DNA from: Pseudomonadota bacterium | Lineage (GTDB): Bacteria > Pseudomonadota > Gammaproteobacteria > Acidiferrobacterales > UBA6901 | Reading direction: 5' to 3' | NCBI GenBank assembly: GCA_021785795.1 | Contig: JAJYEK010000003.1 | Span: forward strand, 32,864-96,863 | Length of the DNA: 64,000 nt | Shown: positions 25,590 to 34,817 of the stretch, one piece after another | How the letters are laid out: each line of letters opens with the position of its first letter | Position numbering within the stretch: the stretch's first letter is position 1 | The notes under the pieces: generated by a model | Databases searched by the model: none | Seen by the model: only the letters and a program-made list of their open reading frames with translations | Told to the model about the DNA's origin: nothing | Program-made: the position numbers and the translations under genes

Positions 25590-26417
25590 ATGGCAAGGGC
25601 AAGACGTCGATCAGGGTGGTTGGCGCGCGTATTCCGCTGGACTCTGCGCATCCTCCTGCTCCTGGTAGTTGCCGATTTGGTTTATCTCGCAAGCCTTTGG
25701 CCAAACTGGCAGCGGCTCGAGCACGGCGCAATTCCCGAGACGAGCTTCATCCGGCATTACCTCTCCGTGCGGGCGGCTAACCATTGGCCACGGCTGCGCT
25801 GGGACCCCGTACCCCTGTGGGAGATTCCCGGCTATGTGCAGCGCGCAGTGATCGTGGCAGAGGACAGCCGCTTTTATCAAGAAAAAGATGGGTTTGATCT
25901 GACCGCGATCCGTGATGCATTCCTGTACAACATCGAGAAAGGCCGTATTGTCTATGGCGCCAGTACGATTTCTCAGCAGACCGCCAAGAATCTGTTTCTG
26001 ACGCCGTCACGCACCTTGCTCCGAAAGGGTAACGAAACACTGCTTACCTGGGGTCTGACGCACCATCTTACCAAGCGCCGGATACTGGAAATCTACCTCA
26101 ACACCGCCCAATTTGGACGCGGAATTTACGGGGTCGAGGCGGCGTCCGAGGCCTACTGGGGAATTCCGGTTTCCCGGCTTTCCCTGGTTCAGGCCGTTGA
26201 CTTGGCGGCGACATTGCCGAGTCCGGTCCGAAACAATCCTGCGCACCGCGGTCCGTTTTTTGTGCACCATTCCCGGAAGATCCTCAGTCAGATGGTGCGT
26301 CTCTATGCGGTTTCCGCGGGGGCGCCGGTTCCGGCAGAGAAAGCCCGCGATCCGGGCGGCTCCACGGGGACAGCGGCAGCGGGCGCCACGGCAGTCCGGA
26401 GTTCACGCCCGATCTAG
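25590..26417 (+). CDS. mtgA: Monofunctional peptidoglycan glycosyltransferase
   Basis: Polymerises lipid II into glycan strands at the inner membrane. From ATG 25590 the product is 275 residues with an N-terminal membrane anchor (WTLRILLLLVVADLVYLA). The GT51 domain follows: AVIVAEDSRFYQEKDGFDLTAI (catalytic Glu in the EDxxFxxHxG-type motif, although here EKDG replaces the usual EHxG), GASTISQQTAKNLFL, KRRILEIYLNTAQFGRGIYG and the EAASEAYWG block. An ATG at 25548 would add 14 non-conserved residues. There is no transpeptidase domain. The C-terminal 30 residues (Gly/Ala/Ser-rich) are non-conserved. Confidence 0.9.
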   Translation: MARARRRSGWLARVFRWTLRILLLLVVADLVYLASLWPNWQRLEHGAIPETSFIRHYLSVRAANHWPRLRWDPVPLWEIPGYVQRAVIVAEDSRFYQEKDGFDLTAIRDAFLYNIEKGRIVYGASTISQQTAKNLFLTPSRTLLRKGNETLLTWGLTHHLTKRRILEIYLNTAQFGRGIYGVEAASEAYWGIPVSRLSLVQAVDLAATLPSPVRNNPAHRGPFFVHHSRKILSQMVRLYAVSAGAPVPAEKARDPGGSTGTAAAGATAVRSSRPI

Positions 26418-26479
26418 GGCGTTGCAGGTTATAATGCCGGCGGTCGAGCCATCCAATACAATCAGCAAAAGGCCAAATT

Positions 26480-27361
26480 CTGAACTTCCAGGATCTCATA
26501 CTCTCGCTGCAGCGGTACTGGGCCGATCAAGGCTGCATCATTCTCCAGCCGTATGACATGGAGATGGGAGCCGGGACGTTCCATACGGCCACATTTCTAC
26601 GTGCGTTGGGACCTGAACCGTGGCGAGCCGCCTATGTTCAACCGTCGCGACGCCCGAAGGACGGGCGCTACGGTGATAACCCGAATCGGCTGCAGCACTA
26701 CTACCAGTTTCAGGTGGTGCTTAAACCGTCGCCCGACAATATCCAGGATCTTTATCTCGGGTCGCTGGCGAAACTCGGCATCGATACCCGCGTGCACGAT
26801 GTGCGGTTCGTGGAGGATGACTGGGAGTCGCCTACGCTGGGGGCCTGGGGGTTGGGCTGGGAGGTATGGCTAGATGGCATGGAGGTGACCCAGTTCACGT
26901 ATTTCCAGGAGGTCGGGAGTCTGCCCTGTAAGCCGGTGCTCGGCGAGATCACATACGGGCTCGAACGCCTTGCCATGTACCTGCAGGGTGTCGACAGCGT
27001 CTTTGATATCAAGTGGACAGAGGGTGTCAGTTACGGTGACGTGTATCACCAGAACGAAGTCGAGCAGTCGCGCTACAACTTCGAGCACAGCAACATAAAC
27101 TGGTTGTTTCAGCAGTTCAACGACTTTGAAGGCGAGGCGCGGCGCCTCATGGCCGAGAAGCTTCCGTTACCGGGTTTTGAGATGGTCATGAAATGCTCAC
27201 ACACTTTTAACCTGCTGGATGCGCGCGGCGCCATATCCACGACTGAGCGCGCCGCCTACATGGGGCGTGTGCGGGTCCTGGCGCGGCTCGTGGCGCAGAG
27301 CTACTTCGATTCGCGCCAAGCCCTAGGTTTTCCCCTGCTGAAGCAGGCGCGACGCAAATAG
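26480..27361 (+). CDS. glyQ: Glycyl-tRNA synthetase alpha subunit (non-ATG start)
   Basis: Class II aminoacyl-tRNA synthetase subunit that activates glycine; works as alpha2beta2 with GlyS. Conserved GlyQ sequence ([33 protein letters not shown], then [18 protein letters not shown]) is in frame back to 26483. Between the in-frame TAA at 26432 and the first ATG at 26558 there is no ATG, GTG or TTG. The ATG at 26558 would remove 26 conserved N-terminal residues. The likely start is therefore CTG 26480 (AAAAGG seven bases upstream) or ATT 26477. The product is about 293 residues, normal for GlyQ. It is followed by glyS after 3 bp. Confidence 0.93.
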   Translation: MNFQDLILSLQRYWADQGCIILQPYDMEMGAGTFHTATFLRALGPEPWRAAYVQPSRRPKDGRYGDNPNRLQHYYQFQVVLKPSPDNIQDLYLGSLAKLGIDTRVHDVRFVEDDWESPTLGAWGLGWEVWLDGMEVTQFTYFQEVGSLPCKPVLGEITYGLERLAMYLQGVDSVFDIKWTEGVSYGDVYHQNEVEQSRYNFEHSNINWLFQQFNDFEGEARRLMAEKLPLPGFEMVMKCSHTFNLLDARGAISTTERAAYMGRVRVLARLVAQSYFDSRQALGFPLLKQARRK

Positions 27362-27364
27362 GCC

Positions 27365-29587
27365 ATGAACGCAGCGTCCCGCAAGGTGAAGAGAAATCGT
27401 ACCCACCGTGCACCAACCGGTGACTTTCTTCTGGTCGAGATTCTTACCGAGGAACTTCCACCCAAGTCGCTCCAGCGTCTTGCCGTTGTGTTTGCGGCCG
27501 GCGTCATGGAAGGTCTGCGCCAGAATGCTCTGCTGTCGGCTGACAGTACGCATGAGGTGTTTGCAACTCCACGGCGTCTGGCTCTGCTTGCGTCAGGAGT
27601 GCTCGGGCGCCAGCCGGATCGCGTAATCGAGCGCCGCGGTCCTCCGGTGGCAGCGGGCTACGATTCCGCCGGAAATCCTACAGCGGCCCTGACCGGATTT
27701 GCGAAGTCTTGTGGCGTCGATCCCGGCAAGCTCGAGCGGCGCGCAGGCGAGAAGGGTGAATACTTCGTGTACTGCTCGAAGCAGAAAGGGGAACCGCTGG
27801 CGCGACATTTGGGCACAATCGTCGCCGCGAGCTTGAACAAATTGCCAGTTGCCAAACTCATGCGGTGGGGTGATGGCGAAGTCGAGTTCGTACGGCCGGT
27901 TCACCGCCTCGTGATGATGCATGGCGCACGTGTGGTTGCGGGCGAAGTCTTCGGGCTGCGGAGCGGCAACGTGACCTGCGGACATCGCTTTCTTGGCCGT
28001 CGTGAGCTGGCCATTCCTCATGCCGCGCGCTATGCCGACACGCTGCGCCGTAGCGGCCATGTCATTGCCAGCATTGCGGAGCGCCGTGGCGAGATCGAGC
28101 GACAACTGCGTGTGGCAGCCGCAAGAGTAAAAAAGGGCGCCCAGGTTCTGGACACGGCAGGAACGCTGCCTCAGTTTCCCGGAGAGGAATGGGGGTTCGC
28201 GGCGGAAGAAGTTGTCCGAAATAATGTCGGACTGCTGGATGAGGTCGCAGCCCTGGTGGAGTGGCCGGTTGTCTATGCAGGTGCATTCAATGCGGATTTT
28301 CTGAATGTGCCCATCCCCTGCCTGGCGCTGAGCATGCAGCATCACCAGAGATATTTTCCGCTGGTTCACGGCAGCGCGAGTGGGGGCATGCTTCCACGAT
28401 TCCTGATGGTGAGCAACATGGAGACCCGGGTACCCCAGCATATCGTGCATGGCAACGAGCGCGTGCTGCGAGCCCGTCTGAGTGACGCCAGGTTTTTTTA
28501 TGAGCAGGACAGGAGAACGCGGCTGGAAGAGCGTGTACCCAAGCTTGCGGGCGTGGTGTATCAAAACAAGCTGGGCAGTCAGCTCGAGCGCGTGCACCGT
28601 CTGGAAAAGCTTGCTGGTGAGATTGCCCGGCGCATTGGCATGGCAGATACCGACAGACGCGATGCAGAGCGTGCGGCCCTGCTGTGCAAGGCCGACCTGC
28701 TGACCGAGATGGTCGGCGAATTCCCCGAGTTGCAGGGATACATGGGAGCCGATTATGCCCGGCACGATGGTGAGTCCAATGGTGTCGAGCAAGCGATACG
28801 CGCGCATTATTCGCCCCGCTTTTCTGGAGACCGCCTGCCGCCGACGCTGGCCGGCGTGTGTTTGGCGCTGGCAGACAAGCTCGACACCCTGGTCGGAATC
28901 TACGGCGTGGGTTTGGTTCCGACCGGAGACAAGGATCCATACGGGCTGCGGCGGCAGGCGCTGGGGGTTGTGCGTATACTCACGGAGCGCTCGCTTGCGC
29001 TGGACTTGGAGGGTCTCCTGGGGCTTGCGCGCGGATGTTTCGATCCGGACGTGCTCTGCGGAGACGTAGTACAGGACCTCAGTGCATTTCTGCTGGAGCG
29101 GCTCAAGCCTTATCTGCGCGACAAAGGGTTTCTTCCAGACGAGATCGACGCGGTTCTGAGTTTGCGCCCGACGCGTCTCGATCAGGTGCTGCCGCGGCTT
29201 GAGGCCCTTCAGGCATTTCGGCGATTGCCAGAGGCCGAGGCGCTGGCGAGCGCAAATAAGCGCATCCGCAACATCCTCCGTCAAGCCGGCGTGGTCCAGG
29301 CTGGTCGCGTGGAAGCGGGCCTGCTGACCGATCCTGCCGAGCAGCAGCTGGCGCATCAGCTGGGCGCATTGCGCCAGCAGGTCGAGGAGTTGGTCGGGCG
29401 CGGTGATTTCGCCGAAGCTTTGAGGCGGCTGGCCGGGCTACGTGGTGCGGTCGATCAATTCTTTGACAAAGTAATGGTCATGTCTGACGACGTCCGGATA
29501 CGGAGCAACCGGCTGGCGCTGCTGGTTGAACTTAGCGGCCTGTTCCTGGGCGCTGCCGACATTTCGAAGCTGCAGATCCGGCAATAA
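27365..29587 (+). CDS. glyS: Glycyl-tRNA synthetase beta subunit
   Basis: Partner of GlyQ, providing tRNA recognition. 740 residues against the usual 690-ish; the N-terminus has about 18 extra basic residues before the conserved start FLLVEILTEELPPKSLQ. Conserved blocks seen: VFATPRRLALL, the GDGEVEFVRPVHRLVMMHG region, EEVVRNNVGLLDEVAALVEWP, SMQHHQRYFPL and LADKLDTLVGIYGVGLVPTGDKDPYGLRR. A C-terminal DALR-type anticodon-binding helical domain completes the protein. A later start near residue 19 is possible, but the ATG is only 3 bp from the glyQ stop. Confidence 0.95.
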   Translation: MNAASRKVKRNRTHRAPTGDFLLVEILTEELPPKSLQRLAVVFAAGVMEGLRQNALLSADSTHEVFATPRRLALLASGVLGRQPDRVIERRGPPVAAGYDSAGNPTAALTGFAKSCGVDPGKLERRAGEKGEYFVYCSKQKGEPLARHLGTIVAASLNKLPVAKLMRWGDGEVEFVRPVHRLVMMHGARVVAGEVFGLRSGNVTCGHRFLGRRELAIPHAARYADTLRRSGHVIASIAERRGEIERQLRVAAARVKKGAQVLDTAGTLPQFPGEEWGFAAEEVVRNNVGLLDEVAALVEWPVVYAGAFNADFLNVPIPCLALSMQHHQRYFPLVHGSASGGMLPRFLMVSNMETRVPQHIVHGNERVLRARLSDARFFYEQDRRTRLEERVPKLAGVVYQNKLGSQLERVHRLEKLAGEIARRIGMADTDRRDAERAALLCKADLLTEMVGEFPELQGYMGADYARHDGESNGVEQAIRAHYSPRFSGDRLPPTLAGVCLALADKLDTLVGIYGVGLVPTGDKDPYGLRRQALGVVRILTERSLALDLEGLLGLARGCFDPDVLCGDVVQDLSAFLLERLKPYLRDKGFLPDEIDAVLSLRPTRLDQVLPRLEALQAFRRLPEAEALASANKRIRNILRQAGVVQAGRVEAGLLTDPAEQQLAHQLGALRQQVEELVGRGDFAEALRRLAGLRGAVDQFFDKVMVMSDDVRIRSNRLALLVELSGLFLGAADISKLQIRQ

Positions 29588-29613
29588 TAATCGAGGTGCT
29601 AAAGGGGGCGGCG

Positions 29614-29943
29614 ATGAACCCGGATTCATATCAGGACATGCTGGCTGCAGTCCAGGCTTTTCATGACAAGCACAGGTTCCGCGAAAGCGGCGGGGAGGAG
29701 CTTGTTTATCGTGTGGCGCTCATGACCGAGGAACTGGGTGAAATATCCGCATGTGTGACCAAGGGAAAGAGCGGTGACGCGCTTGCGGAAGAGGTTGCCG
29801 ATCTGTTCATTCTGGTTCTCGGTACCGCGATCAGTGGCGGATTCGATTTGCGGCAGGCGTTCTGGGACAAGATGGGCAAACTCGAGTCCCGCCAGGGTCG
29901 GATGATCAACGGACGGATACGTGTCTCAGAATTCCGCGACTAG
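29614..29943 (+). CDS. MazG-like nucleotide pyrophosphohydrolase
   Basis: About 109 residues; a single MazG-type helical domain. Motif E-x-x-E-x12-28-E-x-x-D is visible: LMTEELGEISACVTKGKS followed by ALAEEVADLFILVLG, giving the metal-binding acidic residues. Such house-cleaning enzymes hydrolyse non-canonical or excess NTPs to NMP plus PPi. ATG 29614 has AAGGGGGCG upstream; ATG 29596 would add six residues. It lies 26 bp after glyS, probably in the same operon with the GmhB-like gene and plsC. Confidence 0.82.
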   Translation: MNPDSYQDMLAAVQAFHDKHRFRESGGEELVYRVALMTEELGEISACVTKGKSGDALAEEVADLFILVLGTAISGGFDLRQAFWDKMGKLESRQGRMINGRIRVSEFRD

Positions 29944-30057
29944 GCTGGTGTCCCCTGTTCTCGTGGGGGCGGGCGCGCTATCGGGACTCGCTGCACCCGC
30001 ATCCGACCGGATGGCACACTTCGTTAGGTACCGGTGCCTACTTTTGGGCGTGAATCG

Positions 30058-30585
30058 ATGAAGCTACTTATCCTGAGCCGTGACGGTGTCATCAACAGGC
30101 CACTTGCCGAGGGTGTCCGGAATCCGGACGACTGGGCACCATTGCCGGGCAGTCTGGAGGCACTGGCACGGCTGCAGCGGGAAGGTTACCGTGTTGTTGT
30201 TGCGACTGCGCAACCCGGCGTGGCGCTCGGTGCGCCTGGCATGGAAATGCTCAACCGCATTCACGTGCGAATGCTGGAGTCGGTGCGCAACAAGGGCGGT
30301 CAGGTAGACGCGGTGTTTGTCTGTCCGCATGCGGCTGATGCGGGATGCCGTTGCCGGCCACCACACCCCGGGCTATATGTGGAGATTGCCGATCGATTCA
30401 AGATCAATTTGTCGTCGGTTCATGCCGTGTGCGCAACCGGAGATGAGGCGGATGCGGCCAGGACTGCCGGCGCGCAGCCGGTGCTGCTCGGTGGCGCCGG
30501 AAGGGAGACGGTGCGGGCAGATGCGGGCTTCGGCAGCCTCGATGCCTTTATCGACGCCCTGATAGCAGGCCAGGTGGCGTGCTGA
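30058..30585 (+). CDS. gmhB: GmhB-like HAD phosphatase, catalytic nucleophile replaced
   Basis: Homologue of D-glycero-beta-D-manno-heptose-1,7-bisphosphate 7-phosphatase (ADP-heptose/LPS core pathway). From ATG 30058 it is 175 residues. Overall fold and zinc site are kept: CPHAADAGCRCRPPHPGLY has the C-x-H...C-x-C ligands. However, HAD motif I reads ILSRDGVIN instead of ILDRDGVIN: the nucleophilic Asp is Ser7 (AGC). Motif II is changed from TNQSG to TAQPG, and the acidic motif IV (GDxxxD) is shortened to GDEAD. The codons are normal and the frame is intact, so it is not an obvious pseudogene, but phosphatase activity is doubtful. Context glyQS-mazG-gmhB-plsC is a common gammaproteobacterial order. 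Confidence 0.85.
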   Translation: MKLLILSRDGVINRPLAEGVRNPDDWAPLPGSLEALARLQREGYRVVVATAQPGVALGAPGMEMLNRIHVRMLESVRNKGGQVDAVFVCPHAADAGCRCRPPHPGLYVEIADRFKINLSSVHAVCATGDEADAARTAGAQPVLLGGAGRETVRADAGFGSLDAFIDALIAGQVAC

Positions 30586-30586
30586 T

Positions 30587-31336
30587 ATGGTGGTTCTTCG
30601 CTCGCTGCTGTTTAACCTGCTCATGCTCGTTACCGTTGTCATCTACGCTCTGCTCAGCCTCCTCACATTGCCGTTCTCTGGGCTTACACGATACCGATTT
30701 ATCAGCCACTGGGCCCGGCTGCAGGTCTGGCTGCTGAAAGCAGTTTGCAATTTAACTTATCGGGTCGAGGGAAGGGAGAACCTGCCCGACGGTCCAGCAA
30801 TCATCCTGTCGAAGCACCAGTCCGCGTGGGAAACTCTTGCCTTTCAGGTCATTTTTCCGCCCCAAGTCTGGGTGCTTAAGCGCGAGCTGCTGCTGATTCC
30901 GTTTTTCGGCTGGGGGCTCGCCATGACGCAGCCGATCGCCATCGACCGACGCGGTGGTGCTCGTGCGCTCGAGCAGATCGTCAAGCAGGGCCGCGATCGC
31001 CTGGAGAGCGGTCGCTGGGTAGTGGTATTTCCGGAAGGGACGCGTGTCGGCCCAGGGCAGACGAAGCGCCACGGAATTGGTGGGGCGATGCTTGCGGCCG
31101 AGACTGGCTATCCAATCGTGCCTGTTGCGCACAATGCGGGCTCGTTCTGGCCGCGGCACGGGTTCATCAAGCGACCCGGTGTCGTCAGCGTGATCATCGG
31201 ACCGGCCATTGCCAGCCGCGGCAGATCCGCTCAGCAGATCCGGGACACCGCTGAGCGGTGGATGCGTCAAGCCATGGTCGAGCTGGAGCGGTGTCCGGGA
31301 ACCGGCGGGTATCGCGGCCCGAGAGCCGTCTCTTAG
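30587..31336 (+). CDS. plsC: 1-acyl-sn-glycerol-3-phosphate acyltransferase
   Basis: Acylates lysophosphatidate to phosphatidate at the inner membrane. 249 residues with an N-terminal hydrophobic segment (LFNLLMLVTVVIYALLSLLTL). The catalytic motif HX4D appears in the HQSAWE variant (ILSKHQSAWETLAFQ), common in this branch; motif III VVFPEGTRVGPGQ and the PIVPVAHNAG block follow. It begins one base after the GmhB-like stop and ends overlapping, tail to tail, with rsmA. Confidence 0.93.
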   Translation: MVVLRSLLFNLLMLVTVVIYALLSLLTLPFSGLTRYRFISHWARLQVWLLKAVCNLTYRVEGRENLPDGPAIILSKHQSAWETLAFQVIFPPQVWVLKRELLLIPFFGWGLAMTQPIAIDRRGGARALEQIVKQGRDRLESGRWVVVFPEGTRVGPGQTKRHGIGGAMLAAETGYPIVPVAHNAGSFWPRHGFIKRPGVVSVIIGPAIASRGRSAQQIRDTAERWMRQAMVELERCPGTGGYRGPRAVS

Positions 31337-32205
31337 CTACAGCCGCCGCCGCTGGTTGCGGGCGGTCCTCCATCGATCTCTATGTACCCCGCCCGAAACG
31401 GTAGATTTGCGAGTGTCGCGAATTCCGCTAGGCTTAGCGTTTCCGCGCGCCTGGTCGGATCGATTCCCACCTGTAGCATCAGATCCGGCTCTACCAGCCG
31501 GCCGATACTGTTGCGCAGGACCTTGCGGCGCTGGGCAAATGCCGCGTGGACAATTTGCCTGAACCTCCCCGGATCGTCTATGGGCACCGGACTGTGCTGG
31601 TAGGGGGTGAGCCGAACCACGGCAGATTCGACCTGCGGGGGTGGTGAGAATGCACCCGCTGCGACGCCAAACAGCCGTTCGACGCGGCAGCGCCACTGCA
31701 CCATTACGCTCAAGCGCCCATAGTCGCTGCCTCCGGGTTCTGCAACCAGGCGATCCACGACCTCTTTTTGAAGCATGAACAGCATGTCTTGGATGCAGCA
31801 ACTGGCATCGAGCAGATGAAACAACAGGGGGGTGGAAATGTTATACGGCAGATTGCCGATGAGCCGGAGGGGCTTTCGCGAATCGCCCAAGCGGCAGAAG
31901 TCGAATTTCAGGGCATCAGCCTGGTGAACATCCAGGCGCTGCCGGAACGTCTCTTGTAGGTATGCCGCCAGGTCACGATCAATCTCGATTACATGCATGC
32001 CTGTGGTGTGCTCCAGCAAGACTTCCGTCAGTGCTCCTTTGCCCGGGCCGATCTCAACGATGCAGTCCTGGGGTTTCGGGTCGAATTCCGCGACGATACG
32101 GGCAATGATGCTGCGATCACGCAAAAAGTGCTGCCCGAATCGCTTGCGGGCGCGGTGGCTGGGCGCCATCGACTTGGCGCGGGGCGGCGGCTTTCGACCG
32201 GTCAA
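31333..32205 (-). CDS. rsmA: 16S rRNA dimethyladenosine transferase
   Basis: SAM-dependent enzyme dimethylating A1518 and A1519 of 16S rRNA, a late step in 30S assembly. Motifs: RKRFGQHFLRD, the SAM loop IVEIGPGKGALTEVLLE, DALKFDF, the catalytic motif IV LIGNLPYNISTPLLFHLL, and GAFSPPPQVESAVVRL. The first possible start is TTG 32205, overlapping the pdxA stop as TTGA; ATG 32169 (MAPSHRARKRFGQ) is closer to the family start and may be the real one. It is the last gene of the lptD-surA-pdxA-rsmA series. The C-terminal Gly-rich tail (ATSGGGCS) is unusual. Confidence 0.94.
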   Translation of the reverse strand: MTGRKPPPRAKSMAPSHRARKRFGQHFLRDRSIIARIVAEFDPKPQDCIVEIGPGKGALTEVLLEHTTGMHVIEIDRDLAAYLQETFRQRLDVHQADALKFDFCRLGDSRKPLRLIGNLPYNISTPLLFHLLDASCCIQDMLFMLQKEVVDRLVAEPGGSDYGRLSVMVQWRCRVERLFGVAAGAFSPPPQVESAVVRLTPYQHSPVPIDDPGRFRQIVHAAFAQRRKVLRNSIGRLVEPDLMLQVGIDPTRRAETLSLAEFATLANLPFRAGYIEIDGGPPATSGGGCS

Positions 32206-33185
32206 GGAGCGGCACCGGGTGTGGCTAGGGTCCTGGCCATTGCCAGTGCGGCAATCATGCTGGACGTATCGACATGCCCGCTTCCAGCAAGGCCAAGCGC
32301 CGTGCCGTGATCAACCGATGTGCGCACAAAAGGCAGGCCCAGGGTAATGTTGACGGTATTTGCGAAGTCATGATGTTTCACGACTGTAAGACCCTGATCG
32401 TGGTACATGGCAAGAACCGCGTCAACGCCCTGCAGCTGTGAAGGAATGAAGGCAGTATCTGCGGGAACCGGCCCCAGCAGTCGCATCCCGAGACCCTTAA
32501 GTTCGCGGATGACCGGACTGATGACTTCTGCTTCTTCGGTGCCAAGATGTCCGGATTCGCCAGCATGCGGGTTCAGGCCGCACACCAGGATCGCTGGATC
32601 TGGTATTCCGAAGCGCAGGTGGAGATCGCGATGCAGGATCCTCAGGACCCCGGACACCCGCTCCGGGGTGATCAGGGAGCTGACTCGTGCGAGCGGAACA
32701 TGGATAGTGACCAGCGCCACGCGCATATCAGGACAGGCAAGCATCATGACCGGTTGCGGGGAGCCGCTGCGCTGGGCAAGCAGCTCAGTATGTCCGGTAA
32801 ACGGGAATCCGGCGTCATTGATGACGCCTTTGTGGATGGGTCCCGTTACCAGCGCGTCGAACTCGCCTCGCAGGCAGCCGTCGACTGCGGTCTCCAGCGT
32901 CCTAAGCACGTAGGCGGCATTCGCGGTATCCAGTCGGCCCGGCTCTACCGGTCGTGCGACCGGCATAGGCAAGATGAATCGGCGTGGTTCCCTTCCAGGA
33001 TGTCCGGTCCAGCCGTCGAGTTGCAGGCTCAGCCCCAGCCGGGAAGCCCGCTGTGCGAGAACCTGGGGATCTGCAATTAGGACTTCATGGCATTGCGGCG
33101 GGGCCTGTGCCAGCCTTACACACAGGTCCGGGCCGATTCCCGCTGGCTCGCCGGGTGTCACTGCCAGTATCGGCATCTTAGCCAT
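32202..33185 (-). CDS. pdxA: 4-hydroxythreonine-4-phosphate dehydrogenase
   Basis: NAD-dependent oxidation of 4-phosphohydroxy-L-threonine in pyridoxal phosphate synthesis. About 327 residues from ATG 33185 (MAKMPILAVTPGEPAGIGPD); starts further upstream to 33296 lie within surA's 3' end. Conserved blocks: VTGPIHKGVINDAGFPFTGHTELLA (metal-binding His), CGLNPHAGESGHLGTEE (His) and MYHDQGLTVVKHHDF (His), followed by RTSVDHGTALGLAG. It lies between surA and rsmA, the classical order. Confidence 0.94.
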   Translation of the reverse strand: MAKMPILAVTPGEPAGIGPDLCVRLAQAPPQCHEVLIADPQVLAQRASRLGLSLQLDGWTGHPGREPRRFILPMPVARPVEPGRLDTANAAYVLRTLETAVDGCLRGEFDALVTGPIHKGVINDAGFPFTGHTELLAQRSGSPQPVMMLACPDMRVALVTIHVPLARVSSLITPERVSGVLRILHRDLHLRFGIPDPAILVCGLNPHAGESGHLGTEEAEVISPVIRELKGLGMRLLGPVPADTAFIPSQLQGVDAVLAMYHDQGLTVVKHHDFANTVNITLGLPFVRTSVDHGTALGLAGSGHVDTSSMIAALAMARTLATPGAAP

Positions 33186-33235
33186 AAGCTTCCGAGCCGG
33201 AGCGTTGTCGTGCTTCCCAGTGCCGCCACTGCCGC

Positions 33236-34624
33236 TCAGTTGAGGCCTTTGCCGAAATATTCCACATAGGCTTCGGCGCGCAGCTGCCGCACCCATTGCG
33301 CATAGCGCTGGGCCGCTTTGCGCGCATGGATCTGTTCACGCGCATTGGCCTCATTCAGCTCGTTGGTTACGTCCTTGGTTCTGCGTCCGAGGACCTTAAT
33401 GAGCACAAAACCGCCCGGCACCCTCACTGGCTCGCTGATTTGATCCACCTTTAGGGCGTTCATGACATTCTCGACCTGTGGATCCAGCTGTCCCGGGCTA
33501 ACCCAGCCGAGATTGCCTCCATTTGGCGCGGATACCGGGTCCTGGGAGTCTGCCTTGGCAAGAACGCTGAAACGATCCCCGTTCTGGATGCGGGATCGCA
33601 GCTGCTCTAGACGCATTCGGGCTTGCTGTGGCGTAACCAGGGCATTGGTCCGGATGAGGATCTGGCGCACATGGGTCTGGACGATCGTGTGAACCTGCTT
33701 TCCGCCCCGAATTGCGTTGAGCTTCAGGATATGGAAGCCGTTGGTGCTCCGCAGCACGCCACTTATTTCGCCGGGCTTCATTTTCCTGAGGGCATTCAGA
33801 AACAACTGAGGCAGCTGCCCGGCCTGTTTCCAGCCGAGGTCTCCGCCTTTGAGCGCGCTCTGTCCCTCGGAATTGGCGATGGCGAGCTGTTCGAAGCTTA
33901 CTCCGGACCGAAGCTGCTTGAGCAAGCTATCCGCCTCCTGCTTGGCCTTCTGGATCTGCGCAGGCGTCGCCTTTTCTGGAATCGCTATGAGAATATGGGA
34001 GATATTGTATTCGGTCGTGCCGTTGCGCTTTGCCTCGTTCGCCAGATAGTTTGCGATTTCCGACTGCGAAACCGTCACGCGATCATTGATCTCCCTGTTT
34101 ATCAGTTTCTGGATGACCATCTGGTCGTAGATCTGCTGGCGAAATCGCGCCGGTCTGATACCTTCGCTCTCGAGGGCCTTGTATAGGGCCGGAAGGCTGA
34201 GATGGTTCCGCGCGGCGATGGTCTGGAGCGCCGCGTCAAGCTGGGGTTGGCTGACTTTGATTCCAGCACGCTTGGCGATCTGCAGCTGCAGCTGCTCGAG
34301 AATCAGCTGATTTAACACCTGCTTGCGCAGCACGTTGTCGGGCGGTGCCTGGATATGTTGGGCCGCAATCCGTCGCTCAACGTCCTTCATGCGACTGTCG
34401 AGTTCACTTCGGGTGATGACATCATTGTTGACGATCACGAGTATACGGTCGATCACCTTCGGCGCCGGAGTCGTCGGAAATAGGGATGGCTGGGGACTGC
34501 CATAGCTGGCCGTCGGCGCTATGGTCAGAGCCAGTGACAACAGCAAGGGTACAGCCTTGCCGAGCAGGGTGGCGAATGCCCGGAAAGTATTGTTGCCGAT
34601 GGAATGTGGTTGCTTACTGTGCAT
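33236..34624 (-). CDS. surA: Periplasmic chaperone and peptidyl-prolyl isomerase SurA
   Basis: Escorts unfolded outer-membrane proteins, including LptD, to the BAM complex. 462 residues with a signal peptide (LGKAVPLLLSLALTIAPTASYG). The N-terminal chaperone domain includes IDRILVIVNNDVITRSELDSRM. Two parvulin domains follow: the first from EYNISHILIAIPEKA to GFHILKLNAI, the second from VRQILIRTNALVTPQQA to GFVLIKVLG. A short C-terminal helix closes the chaperone lobe. It follows lptD by 193 bp on the same strand. Confidence 0.95.
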   Translation of the reverse strand: MHSKQPHSIGNNTFRAFATLLGKAVPLLLSLALTIAPTASYGSPQPSLFPTTPAPKVIDRILVIVNNDVITRSELDSRMKDVERRIAAQHIQAPPDNVLRKQVLNQLILEQLQLQIAKRAGIKVSQPQLDAALQTIAARNHLSLPALYKALESEGIRPARFRQQIYDQMVIQKLINREINDRVTVSQSEIANYLANEAKRNGTTEYNISHILIAIPEKATPAQIQKAKQEADSLLKQLRSGVSFEQLAIANSEGQSALKGGDLGWKQAGQLPQLFLNALRKMKPGEISGVLRSTNGFHILKLNAIRGGKQVHTIVQTHVRQILIRTNALVTPQQARMRLEQLRSRIQNGDRFSVLAKADSQDPVSAPNGGNLGWVSPGQLDPQVENVMNALKVDQISEPVRVPGGFVLIKVLGRRTKDVTNELNEANAREQIHARKAAQRYAQWVRQLRAEAYVEYFGKGLN

Positions 34625-34817
34625 ATGGGTGGTTAGGGTCCGGCGGTTGCGGCCGGCAGGGTTTCCTGGTCATGCGTACTGGACATTAGTCGCTAGGATA
34701 TCACGATCTGGCGATGCTGGGTGCGCCGAGGGCTTTTCGCAGGTTGGTTTCCCTTCCGAAGACCCAAGTGGTGGAAATCTCGGTTCCAGCAGCGGCCTGT
34801 GGGAACGCGGAGAAGGG

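Noticed and set aside
27593..29356. 587-codon open frame on the minus strand
   Set aside because: Lies opposite the well-conserved glyS and has no domain; Gln/His/Arg-rich composition typical of antisense frames.
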